NCBI GenBank assembly: GCA_002103105.1
Contig: DAAY01000005.1
Span: forward strand, 124,001-188,000
Source: Candidatus Gastranaerophilales bacterium HUM_1
GTDB taxonomy: Bacteria > Cyanobacteriota > Vampirovibrionia > Gastranaerophilales > Gastranaerophilaceae
Length of the DNA stretch: 64,000 nucleotides
Reading direction: 5' to 3'
Shown here: piece after piece, positions 58,323-64,000 of the stretch
How the letters are laid out: every line of letters starts with the position of its first letter
Numbering within the stretch: position 1 is the stretch's first letter
Made by a program: the position numbers and the translations under genes
Notes under the pieces: generated by a model
Seen by the model: only the letters and a program-made list of their open reading frames with translations
Databases searched by the model: none
What the model was told of the DNA's origin: nothing

Positions 58323-59000
58323 ATGAAAAAAGCTTTTACACTTGCGGAGGTCCTGATTACACTAGGAATAATAGGAGTTATATCGGCAATAACAATTCCC
58401 TCGTTACTCACAAAAGTACGATATGTAAGAGATTCAGCGATTTTAAAAGAAGATTTTTCAATTTTAAAACAAATGATGCTATCTGCAAATGATGATGATG
58501 CAATGGCATCAATTGTAATCGGTAACAATATGGATGAAATGAAAAATTGGTTTAATACATATTTCTTGCCATATATAAAAGTTGCCAAAGTTTGTTATGG
58601 AACTAAGGGTTGCTTCCCAAACAAAGTAAAAAACTCCAATGGGTCGATATTATATTCTTCAGGTCAATGTGGGGCAGCTACAATTTCATTTGTCCTAAAT
58701 AATGGGAGTTATGTTTGTATGGATGATTTTGGTGATAGTAGGTTTGGAGTTAAGCCAAACGGTGTGACGATAGGGATTTTAGTTGATATAAATGGTAATA
58801 AAAATCCTAATCAATTAGGAAAAGACATTTTTGCATTCGTCTTTAAAGATGAAAGTTTAGTTCCTGGGGGACATGATATGACACAATCTCAAATTGATGC
58901 AAATTGCTCTGAAAAATGTTCTTCTGGAGCTTATTGCGGGACATACTGTACACAAAAAGCCGTTCAAAATGGATATAAACTACCAGTTTACGGTAAATAA
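58323..59000 (+). CDS. pseudopilin with normal short leader
   Basis: A 225-residue prepilin-type protein. The leader is MKKA, followed by FTLAEVLITLGIIGV with Glu at +5, cleavage expected before Phe5. The globular part is Cys-rich near its end (CSEKCSSGAYCGTYC), probably with disulfides, so it works outside the cytoplasm in a type IV pilus or type II secretion pseudopilus. AAGGGGAG lies before the ATG. It is a clean contrast to the other pseudopilin at 19430. Confidence 0.92.
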   Translation: MKKAFTLAEVLITLGIIGVISAITIPSLLTKVRYVRDSAILKEDFSILKQMMLSANDDDAMASIVIGNNMDEMKNWFNTYFLPYIKVAKVCYGTKGCFPNKVKNSNGSILYSSGQCGAATISFVLNNGSYVCMDDFGDSRFGVKPNGVTIGILVDINGNKNPNQLGKDIFAFVFKDESLVPGGHDMTQSQIDANCSEKCSSGAYCGTYCTQKAVQNGYKLPVYGK

Positions 59001-59034
59001 ATATTAATTTCTTTCATTTAAAGTCAAATACAAA

Positions 59035-59040
59035 TATAAT
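59035..59040 (+). promoter_or_regulatory. -10 box of the FAD oxidoreductase gene
   Basis: A perfect TATAAT eight bases before the ATG at 59049, with no ribosome binding site. The -35 region (TTTCAT) is weak. Confidence 0.5.
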
Positions 59041-59048
59041 GTATTATT

Positions 59049-60368
59049 ATGAATAAATTTTATGATGTAATAATTATTGGTGGGGGTACTGCTGGCTGTG
59101 CAACAGCTTATATTGCGGGGAAATTAGGACTAAAAGTTCTTCTTATAGAAAAAGGTATACACTTGGGCGGTACAATGACATCTGGTTTGGTCGTTCCAGT
59201 TATGAAGTCAGGAAATCATCAAATAAATACCGATTTTTATAATATTTTAGTTGAAGAGATGCACAAGGTTGGCGGACAAGTCACTTATCAAGATAATTCT
59301 GGCTGGTTTAACCCAGAACTAATGAAAATAGTCCTTGATAAGATGATGAAAGATGTTTCAGTTGACGTTAGGTATAATGCAGAAGTAAAAGATGTTAAAA
59401 CTGAAGGCAAGTATGTCTTATCATTAGAAACAAATAAAGAAATATTATCTGTATATAACGAAGAGGTAGATACAGATAATATTAGTCTCAAGAAGTATAA
59501 ACCGTTATCAGTATATATCGAAGCGAAGTACTTTGTAGATGCAACTGGAAATTGCGATTTTTCAAATAATATTAATTGCAAATTTTTAGAAATGAAATCT
59601 GAATATCAACCAATGAGCTTACGTTTTTTAATGAGCGGAATTGACATAGAAAAATTTGGAAAGTGGCTTCTAGAGAAGGATACCGATAGAAATGTGACAA
59701 CTGTTGAAAATATTGATGGAGTAACACATTTATCTACGGCATACACTTGGGATACTGATAAACAGTGGGCTTTAGCACCATTTTTTGATAAAGCAGTAAA
59801 AGAAGGACTCCTAAAAGACTCTGATAGAAACTATTTTCAAGTATTCACAGTTGCTGGAATGCCTACTACGCTTGCGTTTAACTGTCCTAGAATACCTGAA
59901 AACTTAAATCCAAATCTCGTTAAAGACACTTCAAAAGCCTTAATTGAAGGCAGAGAGGCTATTTATAGACTATCTTTGTTTTGTAAAAAATATTTTCCAG
60001 GATTTGAAAATGCCTACATATCGAATATTGCAGACTTTCTTGGGGTAAGGGTTTCAAACAGACTAAAAGGCAAATATGTCTATACAATTGATGATTTAAA
60101 ATCTGGAAAAAAGTTCGAGCATCCTGCACTAATCTCAAATTATCCTGTTGATGTCCATAACAAATCTAAAAACACATCAACACTAGAACAAACAGGTGAA
60201 TATCAGCTTCCAATTGAAAGTTTAATGAGTTATGACTATGACAATTTATTTGTTGTAGGACGGGGAATTTCCGCTGATTACATGGCTCAAGGAGCATTAA
60301 GAGTCCAAGCAAGCTGTTTTTCAATGGGAGAAGCTGTTGCAAAATACATAAAAAATCAACTCTCTTAA
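59049..60368 (+). CDS. FAD-dependent oxidoreductase
   Basis: A 439-residue flavoprotein of the FAD_oxidored type. VIIIGGGTAGCATAYIAGKLG (8-28) is the dinucleotide-binding fold, GIHLGGTMTSGLVVP matches the loop typical of this family, and FVDATGNCDFS near 160 and NLFVVGRGISADYMAQGALR near the C-terminus are the other FAD contacts. The substrate is unknown. Its gene overlaps the convergent flavoprotein gene by four bases. Probably leaderless mRNA. Confidence 0.88.
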   Translation: MNKFYDVIIIGGGTAGCATAYIAGKLGLKVLLIEKGIHLGGTMTSGLVVPVMKSGNHQINTDFYNILVEEMHKVGGQVTYQDNSGWFNPELMKIVLDKMMKDVSVDVRYNAEVKDVKTEGKYVLSLETNKEILSVYNEEVDTDNISLKKYKPLSVYIEAKYFVDATGNCDFSNNINCKFLEMKSEYQPMSLRFLMSGIDIEKFGKWLLEKDTDRNVTTVENIDGVTHLSTAYTWDTDKQWALAPFFDKAVKEGLLKDSDRNYFQVFTVAGMPTTLAFNCPRIPENLNPNLVKDTSKALIEGREAIYRLSLFCKKYFPGFENAYISNIADFLGVRVSNRLKGKYVYTIDDLKSGKKFEHPALISNYPVDVHNKSKNTSTLEQTGEYQLPIESLMSYDYDNLFVVGRGISADYMAQGALRVQASCFSMGEAVAKYIKNQLS

Positions 60369-61723
60369 CAAGGTTTTGAAACTCTTTTACATAAAATACT
60401 CATAGCGGTCAATAATGGGTCTATTGTTGGCGAATAAGGAGGAGAATAGGTTAAGTCATTCCTTTTGAATTCTTGGACTGTTAAATGACCTAATAATGCC
60501 GTAGCAAGAGCATTAATTCTTTTATCCGCTCCAATAGATCCGACTGCTTGCCCTCCTAATAACAAACCTGTAAATTTATCAGCCATTACTTTCAATGTAA
60601 TTTCACCAACATCAGGCATATATGCAACTTTATCAGTCTTTGAAACGACAGCGAAAACAGGGGAATATCCAGCTTCTAAGGCTTGTGATTCTGTTAATCC
60701 TGTCATTGACATTGTTGTATTCAAGCATCGTGTTACTGATGATCCTAGAACACCTTCAAATTCAGTATCAATTCCTGCGGCGTTTAATGCGGCACACTCG
60801 CCCTCTTTATTTGCAGTTGAACCAAGAGGAACCCAGACATATTTTCCACTAATTAAGTGTTTTTCCTCACAACAATCACCACAAGCATATATGTTTTTTA
60901 TTGAAGTTTCCATGTGCTTATTTACACGTATTGCCCCAGTTTCGCCAATAACTATCCCTGCATCTCTTGCTATTTCTGAATTTGGTTTTACCCCAACGGA
61001 TAAAATAACCATATCAGTCGGAATATACTTTCCTGAAAGGGTTTTAACTCCAGTAGCAAAACCGTTTTCTCCTAATATATCTGTAACAATTTCACTTGTA
61101 TGAATTTGAAAAGTTCCATCATTGTAATTATTCAAGCGTTGCTCAATAAGTTCAGACATATCACTATCAAATGAGGGCATTAGTCTATCATTTTTTTCAA
61201 TTATATCAACAAATAAACCATTTTTAACAAAAGCTTCAAGTAGTTCTATCCCAATAAAACCACTCCCAACAATGACAGCCCTTTTTGAATTTCGCATTCT
61301 TTCTCGAATTACAATTCCGTCTTCTATTTTTCGCAAAGTATAGACATTTTTATAATCTTTTACTCCTGCTATATTAGGAATAATCGGTCGAGCTCCAGTT
61401 GCGATAATCAGTTTGTCATAATTTACGAGAAAAGCCTTTTTTTTATTACAAACTAATACTTGTTGTTGTACAGGAAGTATTTTTTCAACCTTAGATTCCA
61501 AATAAACCTCTATACCTGAAGCATTAAATTCTTCAACTGTACGAACCAATAACGAAGTATAGTCGGCGAAATTACCTTCTATATAATAAGGTAAACCACA
61601 AGAGGAATATGATACATGTGTATCATCAGTATAAATACTTACATCCGAGTCGGGTAAAAGTCTTTTAATTTTAGCTGCAGCCTTTGCTCCTGCGGCAACT
61701 CCACCGATTATAACAATTTTCAT
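60365..61723 (-). CDS. CoA-disulfide reductase / NADH oxidase family flavoprotein
   Basis: A 452-residue single-cysteine flavoprotein. IIGGVAAGAKAAAKIKRL (5-22) is the FAD site, Cys42 in SYSSCGLPYYI is the redox-active Cys of this family, AVIVGSGFIGIELLEAF (~150-166) binds NAD(P)H, and IYACGDCCEEKH near 280 is the second FAD motif with extra Cys. It may reduce CoA disulfide, persulfides or oxygen; sequence alone does not decide. No strong ribosome binding site precedes the ATG. Confidence 0.88.
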   Translation of the reverse strand: MKIVIIGGVAAGAKAAAKIKRLLPDSDVSIYTDDTHVSYSSCGLPYYIEGNFADYTSLLVRTVEEFNASGIEVYLESKVEKILPVQQQVLVCNKKKAFLVNYDKLIIATGARPIIPNIAGVKDYKNVYTLRKIEDGIVIRERMRNSKRAVIVGSGFIGIELLEAFVKNGLFVDIIEKNDRLMPSFDSDMSELIEQRLNNYNDGTFQIHTSEIVTDILGENGFATGVKTLSGKYIPTDMVILSVGVKPNSEIARDAGIVIGETGAIRVNKHMETSIKNIYACGDCCEEKHLISGKYVWVPLGSTANKEGECAALNAAGIDTEFEGVLGSSVTRCLNTTMSMTGLTESQALEAGYSPVFAVVSKTDKVAYMPDVGEITLKVMADKFTGLLLGGQAVGSIGADKRINALATALLGHLTVQEFKRNDLTYSPPYSPTIDPLLTAMSILCKRVSKPC

Positions 61724-61769
61724 AGTTATAATCTAATGGAATGCAAAAAAAATTTCATTACACAATCGA

Positions 61770-61910
61770 CTAATTTGTACTATATGTGTTCAAAATAACA
61801 GTTTTCATAAATTCGCAATAAGCATCTTTATCGTTATCAATATCTTCTGCTTTTTTAATTAAATCTTTAAGCTCTACAATTATTTGCTTTCTTATAAGGT
61901 CTTCATACAT
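61770..61910 (-). CDS. possible 46-residue protein
   Basis: In the 312-base gap between the CoA-disulfide reductase gene and rsfS, an ATG at 61910 opens a 46-codon frame on the minus strand: MYEDLIRKQIIVELKDLIKK, then an acidic segment and one Cys, ending NTYSTN. It looks like one or two amphipathic helices with codon use like the neighbours. GGGGTG lies ten bases upstream. It is weakly supported. Confidence 0.45.
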   Translation of the reverse strand: MYEDLIRKQIIVELKDLIKKAEDIDNDKDAYCEFMKTVILNTYSTN

Positions 61911-62002
61911 GAAATACACACCCCGTTGTTATCTATTACAAATAACTAAACGGAATATTTTCTATAAAACTTTAATAAAATAAGTCAAATATTAAGAAAT
62001 AT

Positions 62003-62026
62003 AAAAGCTGGATTAAACCAGCTTTT
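62003..62026 (-). terminator. terminator of rsfS
   Basis: A 9-bp stem AAAAGCTGG/CCAGCTTTT with a 6-nt loop just beyond the rsfS stop; the T run is short. Confidence 0.7.
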
Positions 62027-62035
62027 AAAAAATAA

Positions 62036-62431
62036 TTATTTTTGATATTCACTATATTCTTTAGCAACTTCTCGCCATTCATCTTCCAACACACTGTAAG
62101 CGTGGCTCCAGAATTTTTCTATTGCATATGTTTCACGCTCTTCTTTATGAAGAATATGAACAACAACATCGCCATAATCAAGTAAATTCCAACGATTTTT
62201 AACATCATTCTCTTGTCTTATTGGCAATCTTGAAAATACAGTTTTTACTTTATCTTTAACTGTTTCCATCAAAGCTTTTACTTGTGGAGTTGAATCCCCT
62301 GTTGCTATAACAAAATAATCTGCAAGAGATGAAACATTACTAATATTCAAAATAGTAATATCTTTCGCCAGTTTATCATCTAAAAATTGTGCAACTGCAC
62401 ACGCAAATTTATGTGAATCGATTTCGCTCAT
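62036..62431 (-). CDS. rsfS: ribosome silencing factor
   Basis: Binds ribosomal protein L14 and prevents joining of subunits when nutrients are short. 131 residues with LADYFVIATGDSTPQVKALM near 35-54, and RWNLLDYGDVVVHILHKEER near 80-99, the conserved core. It lies 11 bases after rpiB on the same strand and probably shares its transcript. Confidence 0.95.
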   Translation of the reverse strand: MSEIDSHKFACAVAQFLDDKLAKDITILNISNVSSLADYFVIATGDSTPQVKALMETVKDKVKTVFSRLPIRQENDVKNRWNLLDYGDVVVHILHKEERETYAIEKFWSHAYSVLEDEWREVAKEYSEYQK

Positions 62432-62442
62432 TATTAACCTTT

Positions 62443-62880
62443 CTAATTTTCCATCATATCAACACGGCGTTGATGCCTACCGCCTTCAAACTTTGATTCT
62501 AACCATATATCAACAATATCCATTGCCAAATTTATACCGATTACACGCTCTCCAAGGCAAAGAACATTGGAATTGTTATGAGCTCTAGAGGCTCTAGCAG
62601 AGAATGTATCACCACATAAAGCTGCTCGAATACCCTTAACCTTATTAGCTACAATAGACATACCAATACCTGTTCCACAAATCAATATACCTCTGTCGGC
62701 CTCGCCAGTTGTAATCTTTGTAGTTACAGCTCTTGCTATGACTGGATAATCACAAGAATCAGTAGAATACGTTCCTACATCAACACATTCGTACCCTTTT
62801 TTCTTTAAATGACTAACAATTTGTTCTTTATATTCGTAACCACCATGGTCAGAACCGATTGCAATTCTTAAATTTTCCAC
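62443..62880 (-). CDS. rpiB: ribose-5-phosphate isomerase B
   Basis: Interconverts ribose 5-phosphate and ribulose 5-phosphate. 145 residues: GSDHGGYEYK near 9-18, active-site Cys in ILICGTGIGMSI near 69, SARASRAHNNSNVL with the His/Asn residues, and RHQRRVD at the end. The start codon is GTG with AAAGGAGA upstream. The related sugar-phosphate isomerases for allose or galactose are alternatives. Confidence 0.94.
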   Translation of the reverse strand: MENLRIAIGSDHGGYEYKEQIVSHLKKKGYECVDVGTYSTDSCDYPVIARAVTTKITTGEADRGILICGTGIGMSIVANKVKGIRAALCGDTFSARASRAHNNSNVLCLGERVIGINLAMDIVDIWLESKFEGGRHQRRVDMMEN

Positions 62881-62967
62881 TTATAACATCTCCTTTTGAT
62901 AACACAGATATGTCATAATCATTTTATCGTTTATATTTGTAAAAGTAAAGTTAAGAACAAATCTTTA

Positions 62968-62996
62968 CAACAAAATAGAGGCAAAATGCCTCTATA
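62968..62996 (-). terminator. terminator of the flagellar gene
   Basis: A 9-bp stem ATAGAGGCA/TGCCTCTAT with a 3-nt loop, then TTTTG on the minus strand. Confidence 0.75.
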
Positions 62997-63026
62997 AAAT
63001 GGAGTTTAATATCTCTATAAATTTTA

Positions 63027-63866
63027 TTATGAACCACTTACTAACTGCATTGCCTGTTGTAATAAATCTTTATTTGAAGAAATTAGCTTATTTACAACTT
63101 CCATTTGCATTTTAGCCATTTGGTAATATGAAATATTACCTTTAAAATCAGCATTTGATAATTCGATTAAACCTGAACGAATTTCGCCACAACCTAAAAC
63201 TGGTTTACCAGATTCTTCTGTTTCTAAGAATAAACCGTCTTTATATTCATATAGTCCAGCCGCATTATGGAAATTACGAGTAGTTATACGATACAATGGA
63301 ACAACTTTTTTCCCATTTTCTGCTTTACCTACAATGGTTCCATCATTTTTAATCTCGTATTCGTCATATTTTCCAAGATATTTACCATTATTTGGGTCAA
63401 TCCACATTTTAATACTTGTAGTAGGAACATCTAAAGCTCCGCCTTTTAAAGACGTTTGTTGGTACAAATCAGCACTGATAGTTTTAGTACCTTGCATGAT
63501 TTCACCTTTGTCATTCAAAATATAACCTTGAACAGTGTTACCATTTTTTGCACGATAAACACCCTCTCCATCAAAAGTAAATTCACCTAAACGGGTATAT
63601 ACACTCTTGCCATCTGGAGTTTTAGTTAAGAAAAATCCTTTACCTTCTAAAAATACGTTATCCTTAGAAGTTCCTGGAGTTGATTTACCTTGCCCCATGT
63701 TTTTTGCATAATCATCACTAATAGTACCACCAAGAAAAGTCTTAAAGTTTACCTGCTTTTCTTTAAAACCTGGAGTATAAATATTTGTCATGTTATCAGT
63801 AATTACATCAATCCAGTTTACGGTTGCATATTGTGTATTTATTGCAGTTATAAAAGCATCATTCAT
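63027..63866 (-). CDS. flagellar hook/basal-body rod family protein
   Basis: A 279-residue protein of the FlgE/F/G family. The N-terminus MNDAFITAINTQYATVNWID followed by VITDNMTNIYTPGFKEKQVN is the rod-type helix with the usual ANNxAN-TPGFK-like layout. FLEGKGFFLTKTPDG and YTRLGEFTFDGEG match the central FlgG part, and the C-terminus (SNADFKGNISYYQMAKMQME) is the second rod helix. The length is closest to FlgG or FlgF. GGAGAG precedes the ATG. The gene just upstream overlaps in transcript. Confidence 0.88.
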   Translation of the reverse strand: MNDAFITAINTQYATVNWIDVITDNMTNIYTPGFKEKQVNFKTFLGGTISDDYAKNMGQGKSTPGTSKDNVFLEGKGFFLTKTPDGKSVYTRLGEFTFDGEGVYRAKNGNTVQGYILNDKGEIMQGTKTISADLYQQTSLKGGALDVPTTSIKMWIDPNNGKYLGKYDEYEIKNDGTIVGKAENGKKVVPLYRITTRNFHNAAGLYEYKDGLFLETEESGKPVLGCGEIRSGLIELSNADFKGNISYYQMAKMQMEVVNKLISSNKDLLQQAMQLVSGS

Positions 63867-63872
63867 CTTTTA

Positions 63873-64000
63873 TTACTCTCCTTGTTGTTGCTTATTACGT
63901 CTTCTTTCATTTTGCTGTTTGCTACTATTTGAATATGATAAATCAGAATATGGCAAATCATTTTCTCTAAAAGTAGCTTTTAATGATTCAATATTATTCC
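63873..64000 (-). CDS. C-terminus of an unidentified gene upstream of the flagellar gene
   Basis: An open frame reaches the window edge and ends at TAA 63873-63875. The 41 visible residues end in a Gln/Arg/Asn-rich basic tail (SSKQQNERRRNKQQQGE). It is seven bases from the flagellar gene start, and the ribosome binding site of that gene overlaps its last codons, so both are in one operon. Identity cannot be told. Confidence 0.65.
   Translation of the reverse strand, partial: NNIESLKATFRENDLPYSDLSYSNSSKQQNERRRNKQQQGE

Overview
The window is AT-rich, densely coded DNA from a bacterial chromosome. No plasmid, phage or insertion sequence is visible. The best guess for the organism is a member of the Vampirovibrionia (Melainabacteria), order Gastranaerophilales, the non-photosynthetic gut relatives of Cyanobacteria. 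This is inferred from several traits: pseudopilins with the N-terminal signature FTLAEVLITLGII, a DUF3326 protein of the kind I know from cyanobacteria, a TolC/RND efflux system (so a two-membrane cell), meso-DAP-type MurE, a FlgG-like flagellar gene, and several lineage-specific proteins with a short PNFTG-like tag. A phylogenetic marker would be needed to prove it.

Layout. 1-4.5 kb: the end of a large unknown protein, pgi, an exported protein, trxB and a small HEAT-like protein. 4.5-9.6 kb: a patatin lipase, tRNA-Leu, and a pair of divergent paralogues of unknown function on the minus strand. 10-17.3 kb: envelope genes (LCP ligase, LemA, CHAP hydrolase, GatD), two arginine tRNAs, and a minus-strand eda-kdgK-csaB operon. 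17.4-20.7 kb: a CHASE2 adenylate cyclase followed by a repeat-rich stretch that runs into a pseudopilin, with a ten-G tract in front. 20.7-29 kb: yajQ, small unknown genes, a radical SAM protein with RNase G/E, and two-subunit serine dehydratase. 29-36.4 kb: an AAA+ ATPase, tRNA-Arg, a stand-alone LuxR-type HTH, two amidases, murI and DUF3326. 36.5-49.4 kb: a long plus-strand run ftsI-murE-nagA-like-ilvD-uppS-rdgB followed by a complete RND tripartite pump. 49.4-56.5 kb: a GH38 mannosidase, glmS, a ferredoxin and thrB. 56.6-64 kb: an MnmC-like methyltransferase with a large insertion, a small HTH facing a pseudopilin across a two-operator intergenic region, two flavoproteins, rsfS, rpiB and a flagellar basal-body gene.

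How the genes work together. Much of the window builds or remodels the cell wall: GlmS and the NagA-like enzyme supply amino sugars, MurI and MurE make the stem peptide, UppS makes the lipid carrier, FtsI cross-links, and two Amidase_3 enzymes and a CHAP protein cut. LCP and CsaB proteins probably decorate the wall or its glycans. Sugar catabolism is represented by Pgi, Eda, KdgK, RpiB and the mannosidase.

The most interesting signals are regulatory. (1) A G10 tract in a short ORF with a strong ribosome binding site, where one added G would fuse that ORF to the pseudopilin frame. (2) A non-sigma70 promoter-like motif upstream of four genes for small or surface proteins. (3) At least six genes whose -10 box lies 6-9 nt before ATG with no Shine-Dalgarno sequence, suggesting leaderless mRNAs. 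(4) Two matching TAGA-N8-TCTA dyads exactly 60 bp apart between the HTH gene and the pseudopilin gene. No CRISPR array, transposase, integrase or rRNA was seen.
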